Shown here: one piece after another, positions 7,912 to 16,734 of the stretch | How positions within the stretch are numbered: position 1 is the stretch's first letter | How the letters are laid out: each line of letters begins with the position of its first letter | DNA from: CAVZQN01 sp963837395 | GTDB lineage: Bacteria > Acidobacteriota > HRBIN11 > JAKEFK01 | NCBI GenBank assembly: GCA_963837395.1 | Contig: CAWINI010000002.1 | Coordinates: 434,001 to 498,000, forward strand | DNA length: 64,000 nucleotides | Direction: 5' to 3' | The notes under the pieces: model-generated | What the model saw: the letters and a program-made list of their open reading frames with translations, nothing else | Told to the model about the DNA's origin: nothing | Database searches by the model: none | Made by a program: the position numbers and the translations under genes

Positions 7912-10566
7912 TCACGCGACTCGATAATATCCTTCGCGTTCCGGTTTGAACGAAATTTCTGCATCGCCTTGCGCATCAGTTTTCACAGTTTGCGTTAAGA
8001 TTTCATTGTGTTCATAGCCGCGGAATTTTAATCGCCACGGTTTTTCAGGAACTGCAGGTGGTGGCGGAAATGTTCCAATACGATCGCGAATTTCATCTAT
8101 CTCTTTGCCTTTAATTTCCCGGCCATCTGGATCAATCCAGATCTCATACCAATAATCACGCGTAATTTTTACACTGCCTTCCGCTTGAACCGGTTGATCA
8201 TTTGCATCCAGTGCTTTGATGTTTACGGTGACTTCATCTTGCGGACGGAACAAATAGTGTTCGGGATTCATATGCACGAAATAACGTTGACGCGTTACGC
8301 GCACAGTATCGCTTGAAATAATTTCGCGACGGGAGGAATCAGTGACACGCGCTTCGATGCGATATTCCAGATCCTGTTGCTGTCCGTATGGTGTTTCGAT
8401 TTTTAAAGTAGCTTTTCCGGTCACATCTGTCTTTAAAGTTTCACGCTTAATGATTTGACCTTCACCGTACCATCTTGGCTGAGTACGCATATCTTCGTAG
8501 TACCACGGATAATCGTGACGCGGAAACCACCAGTGATAATACGGATTTTGATATACCACTACTTCAACATTTGCATTTGCTACCGGCCCACCGAAGTAAT
8601 AATCCGCTTGAATATTTACATCGACTGTTTCACCAAGACGAAATGATTTCTTCTTGCCATTTTCTTCCGGAGTTTGAATCGTGACCTGAAATTCCGGAAG
8701 CTTGTATTCTTCAAGTCTGAAAAGTTGAGCAGATCCGATTGTGTGTTGTTTGCCTTGATCGTAAAAAACAACTTGATATTCACCCAGCGGCATCGTTTCG
8801 GTAACATCGATTGAGCCCCAGGCACTGCCAAAAGCATTCAACGAAATTGTTTGTTCTTTGATTTTTGTTCCACGCGGATCAGTCACTTCCATTTCTAATT
8901 TTGTATCTGCAGGATTTCTGTAACCGTTGCTTTCTAAAACGCGCGCAATGATTTTCCATTGGACCTGATCTCCCGGACGATACGCAGGTCGATCTGTAAA
9001 CGCGTAAATTTTCCATGGTTGATTGTTATTGTTGTAATAATTGTTGTATCCGGAACTGAATGCAGTGCGGTTTTCTTTGACGCCGGTAACTAAAATTTCA
9101 TTACTCTGTTCCGTACCTGTGAATTCTACTTTTGCAAGGCCATCTGTTCCTGTGACCGCTTCTTGTGTACGCCAGTGATAAGCTGACTCGGAATAATATT
9201 TTTCCCAAATTTTGATCCGCGCGCCTTCAATCGGTGCGCCGCTGCGGACATCGCAAAAATAAATCAGGGCTTTGCGTCCAGCTGTTTTCAAAACCAGAGA
9301 CGCATCAGTGACCAAAAGAATATCGCGTGCATTAATTTCCCCCGATTTAGCAACAAGCACGTAAGATCCTGGCTTAATTGAATCTTCAAGATGCATCCAT
9401 TCCTGGCCTGGAATATAGTTGCCGGTGTCGTTTGTATCTTTTGTCCAGGTTTTGATTGGCTCGCGGAGTTGAGTTTGTTGAATCCAACTATCATTCGATC
9501 CATCTGTGAAAATTACATCGCGCGTTAAATCAACGGGATACAAAGCGAGATTGATCTGCTTCACATTCCGCCATGAAAGGTAATATTGAATTTCGGAACC
9601 GGGTAAAAATAAATTCGCAACAGAAACAGAAAGGACAGGCCTGGTGATGTTTTCGATTTCTGCTTTCGCTTGATCGTAGTATCGTGTTTCACCTTTTGCG
9701 TATTGCGAGATTAACTGTCGATAAAGTTCAAGCGCTCTTTTGTAATCTGGTTCATTACGATAACTTCCATCGGCGTTTCTAACCATCCGTCCTGTTTGGG
9801 AAAGCCATTGGGCGAAATTAAATAACGCATCATCATGCCATTCAGTTGATTTGCCAGCCTTCAATGCTTCTTCAAATTCGCGGGCAACACGCGGACCAGT
9901 ATCGCCGCCTTGATAACGAAAAGTCATTGCGATCAAGTAATGCACATGCGCGCGATCTGTATCCGTGACCGCAATCTTCAGTGTGTTTTCTAAGATAGGA
10001 AGCGGAATGTAATTTCCGTAATAACCATAATAGTAATAAGGTTCGACACGCGGAGGCTGATCTATCTTCCAAACAATCCGCAGATATCGGTTCCTCGCAG
10101 TTTCGATTTGATCGGAACCTGCCCACCAATCCAACGCGTTTTGATAATAGGGAAGTGCCTGGCCCCAATTTCTACCGGAGTTTGGTAGCCAGTACGAATC
10201 ACCTAATGATTCCTGAACTTCAGCCCAAACCTGATCTTTATCTTCTTGCCTGGTAATATCACGAACCAATTCGTTCAGTTGCTGACGTGCTTTTTCAATG
10301 TTTGTGTTATCAGGAGATTGGGTGGATGCTTCAGATCGCCAAGATATATCAGCCAGACGGAAGTTTAACCATCTCGCTTCTTGCGGCGATAATTTTGTAG
10401 CATCGAGTTTTTTATAGAGTTCAAGCGCTCTGGCATAGGAGCCTTCGTTGTAATATTTTTCTGCTTCTTTTTTGGCTTCTGCAGGATCCATTTGCTGCGC
10501 GATCAGTCTTGTCAAACCGACCAAAATGAATGTGATGAGTCCCAAAATTCCTAGCTTATTTCTCAT
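7912..10566 (-). CDS. Alpha-2-macroglobulin family protein, N-terminal part (before in-frame TGA)
   Basis: An 884-residue segment starting with a signal peptide (ILGLITFILVGLTRLIAQ) and no lipobox Cys, so export to the periplasm is expected. Residues about 25-320 are TPR-like helices (YYNEGSYARALELYKKL). Macroglobulin domains follow, including the MG2-type motif FTDRPAYRPGDQVQWK. The frame ends EGYYRVA-TGA, and the next codons in the same frame continue the family sequence (ASEDSGPGLLPVTI). The stop therefore most likely replaces a TGG Trp codon. Such proteins guard the periplasm against foreign proteases. The ATG is preceded by GGGAGGGAG at slightly long spacing. The sarcosine-oxidase-like gene lies downstream after two palindromes. 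Confidence 0.85.
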   Translation of the reverse strand: MRNKLGILGLITFILVGLTRLIAQQMDPAEAKKEAEKYYNEGSYARALELYKKLDATKLSPQEARWLNFRLADISWRSEASTQSPDNTNIEKARQQLNELVRDITRQEDKDQVWAEVQESLGDSYWLPNSGRNWGQALPYYQNALDWWAGSDQIETARNRYLRIVWKIDQPPRVEPYYYYGYYGNYIPLPILENTLKIAVTDTDRAHVHYLIAMTFRYQGGDTGPRVAREFEEALKAGKSTEWHDDALFNFAQWLSQTGRMVRNADGSYRNEPDYKRALELYRQLISQYAKGETRYYDQAKAEIENITRPVLSVSVANLFLPGSEIQYYLSWRNVKQINLALYPVDLTRDVIFTDGSNDSWIQQTQLREPIKTWTKDTNDTGNYIPGQEWMHLEDSIKPGSYVLVAKSGEINARDILLVTDASLVLKTAGRKALIYFCDVRSGAPIEGARIKIWEKYYSESAYHWRTQEAVTGTDGLAKVEFTGTEQSNEILVTGVKENRTAFSSGYNNYYNNNNQPWKIYAFTDRPAYRPGDQVQWKIIARVLESNGYRNPADTKLEMEVTDPRGTKIKEQTISLNAFGSAWGSIDVTETMPLGEYQVVFYDQGKQHTIGSAQLFRLEEYKLPEFQVTIQTPEENGKKKSFRLGETVDVNIQADYYFGGPVANANVEVVVYQNPYYHWWFPRHDYPWYYEDMRTQPRWYGEGQIIKRETLKTDVTGKATLKIETPYGQQQDLEYRIEARVTDSSRREIISSDTVRVTRQRYFVHMNPEHYLFRPQDEVTVNIKALDANDQPVQAEGSVKITRDYWYEIWIDPDGREIKGKEIDEIRDRIGTFPPPPAVPEKPWRLKFRGYEHNEILTQTVKTDAQGDAEISFKPEREGYYRVA

Positions 10567-10656
10567 AAAGGAGTCTCCCTCCCGATCCTCTTAATTAGAC
10601 ACTATGTTTCAACGAACGCAACGATGAAAAGATTCAGCATACAAACGCAAAAAGCT

Positions 10657-10752
10657 TTCTCCCCCTTTATGAAGGGGGAGATGAAAGAGGGGGTTGGAGT
10701 GTTTTGAAAAATTCCAACCGCCCCTTCACCCCTCCTTCATAAGGAGGGGGAA
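10657..10752. repeat. Large imperfect intergenic palindrome (CCCCCTTTATGAAGGGGG type)
   Basis: The stretch reads as two outer arms of about 43 bases in inverted orientation, each with its own smaller palindrome (CCCCCTTTATGAAGGGGG and its partner near 10731-10751). It sits between the divergent alpha-2-macroglobulin and VWFA genes, so it is not a simple terminator. A dispersed repeat or mini-element is more likely. Confidence 0.7.
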
Positions 10753-10844
10753 ATATATCTAATGAAGTACTCCCAAAAAGTTGGATTTGTTGGGATTACA
10801 AGTTAAATTTTGGAATATGGATTTAGCCACAAACTGAGGAAATA

Positions 10845-12098
10845 GTGGATTCGACCAGAAGATCACTATTATATACCTTCATCATAACTTCTCTGTTGGT
10901 CGCCTTTTCATTTGCGGTTTCTCAAGAGTATGAGGTTTCAGTCACAACAATTACAGTTTGGGTAAAGGCAATCGATAAGAACGGTCGGCCAGTTCAAGGG
11001 TTAACTGCTGAAGACTTTGAGGTTTATGAAGACGGCAAGAAGATAACAACAACCTGCTTCGACGAAATTGGTAGCTCAGTAATCTCAGACACGACAAATA
11101 CGTTAAATCAAGAGCAATCCCAAACGACAACATCGGTTGCAGCGAGTAGAAGTCGATTGGTTTTGTTTTTAGATCTTTTCAACACAAGCATGGCTGAATA
11201 CCAACGAGTTAGAAAAGTGACAGATGACTTTCTCAATAAGATCAATCCAAAGGACTGGGATGTCATGCTTGGAGCCATGATCAACACCGGCAGAGCTGGG
11301 GTCGTAGTACCTTTCGGACATGATATCAAAAATATTTCACAGCAGCTTCCGTTGTTGAAACCAAATGCCCAACGAGATTTTGCAGTTATCAACCGCAAGC
11401 GGCAGATTGCCGAATTGTTGAAGACAGACCCAACGCAAATCGAACAAGCATATCGCTTAGCAAATGGTTTTGCCAGGTTAGAAAAAATCGATTCAGAGAA
11501 GTCGATACAATCCTTTGTGCAGTTAGCCCAATTTTTGCAAAAAAAAGTGGCCGACGAACATGTTATTGTGGTCTATATTTCTGGCGGAATAAACTTACAA
11601 CCGGGTAGGGTATATTACGATATCGTTAACAAAATCGCCGGGCTTGGCACTTCTAGTCAAGATTACACTGAGTTTGCATTGAGGCTTCCAGAAAGTGTAA
11701 AGGAGCCGAACTTTGATATCGATAGAAAAATCACACAAAGCATCGGCGTATTGAACAAACAAAATATCACTGTTTATTGTATGAACACGCGAGGATCTAA
11801 TCCAGCGGATGATAATATCCATGAACAAGATAGTGCTTATATAGTCAACGATCCTTCGTTTCTAAAGGACTATCAGGAATCACTTGATCAGATAGCGGAT
11901 GAAACCGGTGGGATCTCTTTTAGAAACTCTAATAATATTGCGAAGGGATTTGCCGACATTCTTCAGGATTCAGATCATCAGTACATTATTTGTTACAAAC
12001 CGCCGGATCACAAAGACAAAGGAAGCTATCACAACATAAAGGTTGTGTCTCTTAAATCTGAAATTAACTTGAGATTCCGCAAAGGGTATGTAGATTGA
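10845..12098 (+). CDS. VWFA-related domain protein (Acidobacterial type)
   Basis: A 417-residue exported protein with a signal peptide (about residues 8-26). The VWFA-related family block follows: VTTITVWVKAIDKNGRPV, LTAEDFEVYEDGKK, RLVLFLDLFNTS as the metal-site strand, HVIVVYISGGINLQPGR, and the C-terminal QYIICYKPPDHKDKGSYHNIKV ending in RKGYVD. This matches the family known as VWFA-related Acidobacterial domain. Members are secreted or surface proteins of unknown function, presumably protein-binding. GTG at 10845 is chosen because GAGGA lies upstream at correct spacing. It is a paralogue of the 50530 gene, sharing architecture and the RKGYV ending. It stands alone, 78 bases ahead of the HerA-like gene. 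Confidence 0.88.
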   Translation: MDSTRRSLLYTFIITSLLVAFSFAVSQEYEVSVTTITVWVKAIDKNGRPVQGLTAEDFEVYEDGKKITTTCFDEIGSSVISDTTNTLNQEQSQTTTSVAASRSRLVLFLDLFNTSMAEYQRVRKVTDDFLNKINPKDWDVMLGAMINTGRAGVVVPFGHDIKNISQQLPLLKPNAQRDFAVINRKRQIAELLKTDPTQIEQAYRLANGFARLEKIDSEKSIQSFVQLAQFLQKKVADEHVIVVYISGGINLQPGRVYYDIVNKIAGLGTSSQDYTEFALRLPESVKEPNFDIDRKITQSIGVLNKQNITVYCMNTRGSNPADDNIHEQDSAYIVNDPSFLKDYQESLDQIADETGGISFRNSNNIAKGFADILQDSDHQYIICYKPPDHKDKGSYHNIKVVSLKSEINLRFRKGYVD

Positions 12099-12176
12099 GG
12101 ATTCGGATTCTCAGGTAAAATCAAATATTAATTCAAAGAAAATTGTAGAGTCGAATTCATATCTTGAGGGTATTTT

Positions 12177-13553
12177 ATGCAGGAATACGAAAAGCTTGGA
12201 GCCTTTTATCTCGGCAAAGAGTACGATCTTGCGGCCGGCAAGCGAAAAGAAAATCTTATTCTTTATGATTCCAGAGATCTAACAACGCATGCAGTCTGCG
12301 TTGGTATGACCGGCAGCGGCAAAACTGGTTTGTGTATCAGTTTGTTGGAAGAAGCTGCGATTGATGGAATACCTGCGGTAGTCATCGATCCGAAGGGAGA
12401 TCTCGGAAATTTATTGTTACAGTTTCCATCGCTCAGCAAGCAAGATTTTTTGCCATGGATTAACGAAGAAGACGCGCAAAAAAAAGGTGTCGACACGGAA
12501 ACTTATGCATCACAGCAAGCGGATCTGTGGCGAAAGGGTCTTGCTGAATGGCAACAAGATGGTGACCGGATTCAACGTTTAAAAGATTCCGCCGATTTTT
12601 CGATTTACACACCGGGCAGCAATGCGGGCTTGCCAGTTTCAGTTTTGAAATCATTCAACGTCCCGCCGAAAGCATCAATGGAAGATTCCGAATTAATGCG
12701 CGAAAAAATTGTTACTACCGCAACTGCTTTGCTTGGTCTGCTTGGTATCGAAGCCAATCCGCTGCAAAGCAGAGAACACATTTTGATATCTACAATTTTG
12801 GAAACGGCATGGAAGCAAGGACAAAATCTTGATCTTGTAACATTAATTCAGTGGATTCAAAAACCACCATTCGACAAAGTTGGTGTGATGGATCTTGAAT
12901 CGTTTTATCCATCGAAAGATCGATTTACTCTTGCCACTACCGTGAACAATTTGCTGGCTGCGCCAGGATTTTCATCCTGGATGGAAGGGGAAGAATTAGA
13001 TTTCGGCCGCTTTTTACATACTGATTCTGGAAAGCCGCGCATTTCAATTTTCACCATCGCACATTTGAGCGACTCCGAGCGGATGTTTTTTGTAACGTTG
13101 CTTTTGACGCAAGCATTAGGCTGGATGCGTGCTCAATCCGGAACAACGAGTCTTCGCGCAATTCTATATATGGATGAAATCTTTGGATATTTTCCACCTG
13201 TTTCGAATCCCCCATCGAAGCAGCCGTTGTTATCGCTTTTAAAACAGGCACGCGCATTTGGTTTGGGTGTAGTGCTTGCAACACAAAATCCCGTTGACCT
13301 GGATTACAAAGGTTTGGCGAATGCAGGAACCTGGTTTCTGGGCAGACTTCAAACCGAACGTGATAAAGAACGCGTGCTAGAAGGACTGGAAGGTGCAAGT
13401 GCAACTCAGGGAATGCCATTTAATCGGCAAAAAGTGTCGGAAACTCTTGCTGCATTGAAAACGCGTGTGTTTTTGATGAACAACGTTCATGAAGAATCGC
13501 AAAGCTTATTTGAAACGCGGTGGTGTCTTTCGTATTTGCGAGGTTGCCATTAA
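12177..13553 (+). CDS. HerA/DUF87-type ATPase, N-terminal part (frameshifted gene)
   Basis: A 458-residue ATPase domain with Walker A GMTGSGKT at residues 43-50, a nearby AVVIDPKGDLG, and a Walker B-like ILYMDEIFGYFPP near residue 330. Later GVVLATQNPVDLDYKGLANAGTWFLGRLQT is typical of HerA/VirB4/TraG-like DUF87 proteins. These are ring-forming ATPases that move DNA or other polymers; the role of this family is not established. The frame ends abruptly at 13553 after SYLRG, while the family sequence PLTRDQIKILM resumes in another frame at about 13545. A single missing base (or two extra) near 13544 therefore splits one gene of about 808 codons. Confidence 0.85.
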   Translation: MQEYEKLGAFYLGKEYDLAAGKRKENLILYDSRDLTTHAVCVGMTGSGKTGLCISLLEEAAIDGIPAVVIDPKGDLGNLLLQFPSLSKQDFLPWINEEDAQKKGVDTETYASQQADLWRKGLAEWQQDGDRIQRLKDSADFSIYTPGSNAGLPVSVLKSFNVPPKASMEDSELMREKIVTTATALLGLLGIEANPLQSREHILISTILETAWKQGQNLDLVTLIQWIQKPPFDKVGVMDLESFYPSKDRFTLATTVNNLLAAPGFSSWMEGEELDFGRFLHTDSGKPRISIFTIAHLSDSERMFFVTLLLTQALGWMRAQSGTTSLRAILYMDEIFGYFPPVSNPPSKQPLLSLLKQARAFGLGVVLATQNPVDLDYKGLANAGTWFLGRLQTERDKERVLEGLEGASATQGMPFNRQKVSETLAALKTRVFLMNNVHEESQSLFETRWCLSYLRGCH

Positions 13554-14602
13554 CAAGAGACCAAATCAAAATTTTGATGGCGGCAAAGAAAGCAACAACT
13601 CCAAGCGAATTACCGCAAAGCACACAAAGTGTTCCGCAAAGTAAAACTACATCCAGTCAACGGCCTGTTGTTCCACCGGAAGTTCCACAAAACTTTTTGC
13701 CGATTCGCGGTGTAATACCTGCAGACAGCTCTATTCATTACCTTCCGTGTTTTTATGGGGCCGCAAAAATTTATTATGCCGATGGCAAAATTGGAATTTC
13801 TTCAGAACAAGACATTATTCAACTTGTTCCAATCAACGAAAATACTTCGGTAGTTGATTGGCAGACTGGAACTGCAATTTCAATCAATGATACTGAACTG
13901 GAGCGTTTTCCGGCAGAAGACGCTACGTGGGGTGAACTGCCAACAGATTTGGCTACATCCAAAAATTATCAAAAATGTACAAAAGACTTTGGAGATTGGA
14001 TATTTCGAACTCAAAAGTTGGATCTAATGCGAAGTCCCAGTTCTGGTCAGGTTTCGCGCGGTGGAGAAAGCGAACGAGATTTCCGAATCAGATTAAGTCA
14101 ATTGTTGCGCGAGAAACGGGATGCAGAAGTCGAAAAATTGCGCCGTGCCTATGCTTCGAAAATTCAAACGCTTGAAGAGCGGATTCGCAGAGCAGGGCAG
14201 GCAGTTCAACGCGAGCAAGAACAAGCAAAAAATGCTGGTTACCAAACCGCAATTTCAGTAGGCACAACAATACTGGGAGCATTGTTCGGGCGCAAAAAAC
14301 TTTCGGTAGGCACTTTGGGTCGCGCTACAACTGCTGCGCGCGGAGTAAGTCGCTCGATGAAAGAATCAGAGGATATTAATCGAGCAGAAGATACGGTGGA
14401 ATCTCTAAAACAAAGGCTTACAGATTTAGAAAATGATTTGAATGGTCAGATTGAGCAATTGAATTTGAAATTGGATCCACAGCAAGAAGTATTTGAAACG
14501 TATGAGCTTCGTCCCAAGAAAACAAATATCAGTGTACGATTAGTGTCTTTAGTTTGGGCGCCGCAAATAACCACAGAGGCGCGGAGGGTAAATGAAAAGT
14601 AG
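13520..14602 (+). CDS. HerA/DUF87-type ATPase, C-terminal part (after frameshift)
   Basis: This continuation begins effectively at PLTRDQIKILMAAKK. The GTG at 13520 only opens the frame and its first residues are shadows of the upstream frame. The segment has a low-complexity linker, a beta-rich domain, then a long coiled coil rich in Arg, Glu and Gln around residues 190-235 and 285-325. Between the coils is a small hydrophobic and glycine stretch (SVGTTILGALFGRKK). The arrangement is known from DUF87 ATP-binding proteins of about 800 residues, where the coiled coil may tether or oligomerise the ATPase. The stop overlaps the S9 peptidase start by 11 bases, so translation is coupled. Confidence 0.78.
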   Translation: MVSFVFARLPLTRDQIKILMAAKKATTPSELPQSTQSVPQSKTTSSQRPVVPPEVPQNFLPIRGVIPADSSIHYLPCFYGAAKIYYADGKIGISSEQDIIQLVPINENTSVVDWQTGTAISINDTELERFPAEDATWGELPTDLATSKNYQKCTKDFGDWIFRTQKLDLMRSPSSGQVSRGGESERDFRIRLSQLLREKRDAEVEKLRRAYASKIQTLEERIRRAGQAVQREQEQAKNAGYQTAISVGTTILGALFGRKKLSVGTLGRATTAARGVSRSMKESEDINRAEDTVESLKQRLTDLENDLNGQIEQLNLKLDPQQEVFETYELRPKKTNISVRLVSLVWAPQITTEARRVNEK

Positions 14603-16634
14603 AATTTTGGTTCTTTTCGCATTTCTAATTTGTGGATTTGCGTATGCGGCAAGACCGCTGGAACTTCAGGATATGTTTAAGATGAAGCGGATTTCAGCTG
14701 CATCACTTTCGCCGGATGGAAAGCAAGTTGTTTATACGGTAACAACTCCAAATTTAGCAGAAAACAAAAATACGAGTGACCTCTGGATTTGTTCAATTGA
14801 AGGAACAGACGATCGGCAGCTCACAAACGATCCAGCGCAGGATCGTAATCCTGTTTGGTCACCAGATGGAAAATGGATTGCATTTGAATCCACGCGATCA
14901 GGCGATTCACAGATCTGGATAATCAGCCCGGAAGGTGGCCAGCCGCACCAGCTTACAAAAATTTCTACGGAAGCATCAACAGTTGTTTGGGCGCCGAATA
15001 GTAAGGCAATTGCCTTTGTATCTGCGGTGAATCCGGCCTATTCATCGAAACCTTTTTCGGAAAGCGATGCACTCAACAAAAAGGACATAGAAGATGCAAA
15101 ATCGGGAAAGGTAAAAGCAAAAATAATTACGAAATATTTTTACAAACATTGGGATTCATGGGTTGAAGGAAAACGGAATCATATCTTCATTCAACCGATT
15201 GATGATGAAGAGGCTAAGGATCTTACGCCTGGAGATTTCGATGCGGTTCCGACTTCTTCTACATTTTCAACAGGCACTGATTTTGCGTTTTCACCGGACG
15301 GCGCACTTCTCGCCTATACTTCCGCTCCGCGAGAAAACGAAGCATGGAGTACGAATCACGATATTTACGTGATTCCAGTTACCGGCGGAAAAGAAAAAAG
15401 ACTTACCGAAGGCTCAGCTGCTGAAGGATCTCCGCGATTTTCACCGGATGGAAAATGGATTGCATATCGTGCGCAATCAATTCCCGGACATGAAGCTGAT
15501 CGGTGGCAGCTTCAACTGTATGATCGCGATACCGGCAAGACAAAAGGTCCGACATCGGAATTCGATGCGTCTGTTGAGAGTTTTGAATGGTCACCCGACA
15601 GCACGGCACTATATTTCGTTGCCGAAGAGCGGGGCAACAGGCCAATCTTCAAAGTTGCAATTAACGGAAATGCCATTACAAAAGTATTGGACACGCATTC
15701 AAATGATCATGTTGAAATAACTCACGATGGACAAACACTGTTGTTTGAACATCAGCGCGCAACGCGTCCGGTTGAGTTGTGCACAGTTGGAGTTGATGGC
15801 AAAAATCTAAAACAAATCACGCATGTTAATGATGCTTTATTTTCCGAATTAGATATTCCTGCACCTGCCAGTATTGAATATGAAGGCGATGGTAAAACAA
15901 AAATTCAGGCGTGGCTATGGAAACCTCCGGCGTTTGATGAAAAGAAAAAATATCCGTTTGTGTTACTGATTCATGGTGGCCCACAAGGTGCGTGGTTAAG
16001 TTCCTGGTCTTATCGATGGAATCCCGCGTTATGGGCGGCGCAAGGATATGTGATTCTTGCACCAAATCCGCGAGGCAGCACAGGATTCGGTCAGCAATTT
16101 ACAAATGAAATCAGCCGCGATTGGGGCGGAAAAGTTTTTGTTGATTTGATGAATGGTGTCGATTATGCAGAAAAGTTGTCGTACGTGGATAAGGATCGCA
16201 AAGCTGCTGCTGGAGCTTCATTCGGCGGATACATGATTTATTGGATTGCCGGAAATGCGCCGGATCGTTTTAAAACTTTGATTGCACATGATGGCGTTTT
16301 CAATTTCAACAGCATGTATGGCACTACTGATGAATTATGGTTCGATGAATGGGAACATGGCGGATTACCATGGGAGAACGAAGATAAGTTTGATCAATTC
16401 TCACCACATATGTTTGCACTGAGATGGAAAACGCCGATGCTGATTATTCACAGCGAACTTGATTATCGAATTTCTGTTGATGAAGGGATGCAAGCGTTTA
16501 ATGTTTTGCAGCGAAAAGGAATTGCATCAAAATGGCTTTATTTTCCGGATGAAAATCATTGGGTGTTAAAACCGGCAAACAGTGAGCTATGGCATAAGAC
16601 CGTGTTTGATTGGTTGAAGCAGTATTTGAAATGA
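14592..16634 (+). CDS. S9 family peptidase (prolyl oligopeptidase / acylaminoacyl peptidase type)
   Basis: A 680-residue exported serine peptidase. A signal peptide (SRILVLFAFLICGFAYA) is followed by a WD40/TolB-like propeller with repeated LSPDGK, WSPDGKWIAFES and FSPDGKWIAY blades (about 30-410). An alpha/beta hydrolase domain follows (about 420-680) with GASFGGYM (nucleophile Ser543), Asp624 in SELDYRI and His656 in ENHWVL, so the triad is complete. The oxyanion region HGGPQGAW is also present. The family trims short peptides, with the propeller screening access. GGAGGG upstream of the ATG supports this start. It overlaps the HerA-like gene and ends before a GC-rich palindrome shared with the converging amidohydrolase gene. 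Confidence 0.93.
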   Translation: MKSRILVLFAFLICGFAYAARPLELQDMFKMKRISAASLSPDGKQVVYTVTTPNLAENKNTSDLWICSIEGTDDRQLTNDPAQDRNPVWSPDGKWIAFESTRSGDSQIWIISPEGGQPHQLTKISTEASTVVWAPNSKAIAFVSAVNPAYSSKPFSESDALNKKDIEDAKSGKVKAKIITKYFYKHWDSWVEGKRNHIFIQPIDDEEAKDLTPGDFDAVPTSSTFSTGTDFAFSPDGALLAYTSAPRENEAWSTNHDIYVIPVTGGKEKRLTEGSAAEGSPRFSPDGKWIAYRAQSIPGHEADRWQLQLYDRDTGKTKGPTSEFDASVESFEWSPDSTALYFVAEERGNRPIFKVAINGNAITKVLDTHSNDHVEITHDGQTLLFEHQRATRPVELCTVGVDGKNLKQITHVNDALFSELDIPAPASIEYEGDGKTKIQAWLWKPPAFDEKKKYPFVLLIHGGPQGAWLSSWSYRWNPALWAAQGYVILAPNPRGSTGFGQQFTNEISRDWGGKVFVDLMNGVDYAEKLSYVDKDRKAAAGASFGGYMIYWIAGNAPDRFKTLIAHDGVFNFNSMYGTTDELWFDEWEHGGLPWENEDKFDQFSPHMFALRWKTPMLIIHSELDYRISVDEGMQAFNVLQRKGIASKWLYFPDENHWVLKPANSELWHKTVFDWLKQYLK

Positions 16635-16654
16635 TGAGCGCGGGCTTAAGCTGA

Positions 16655-16725
16655 GAGGCCCGGGCTTACGGTGGTAGGATGCGAAGCCCGGGCCTCGCTA
16701 CCTGCTTCCGCAGGCCCGGGCTTCG
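16655..16725. repeat. GC-rich palindrome between converging genes (GAGGCCCGGGCTT)
   Basis: GAGGCCCGGGCTT at 16655-16667 pairs perfectly with AAGCCCGGGCCTC at 16684-16696, and a third copy of the core appears at about 16712-16725. Placed between two convergent stop codons, it probably works as a bidirectional terminator. Similar GCCCGGGC cores recur near 35370. Confidence 0.65.
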
Positions 16726-16734
16726 TCGCACTTA

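Noticed and set aside
7912..7914. TGA recoded as selenocysteine or Trp
   Set aside because: No selenocysteine insertion hairpin follows, and TGA terminates many other genes in this window.
10657..10752. Miniature transposon with target duplication
   Set aside because: The palindrome is clear but no flanking direct repeat is seen, so only a repeat is claimed.
13539..13553. Programmed -1 frameshift in the HerA-like gene
   Set aside because: No X-XXY-YYZ slippery heptamer or clear downstream stem-loop at the junction.
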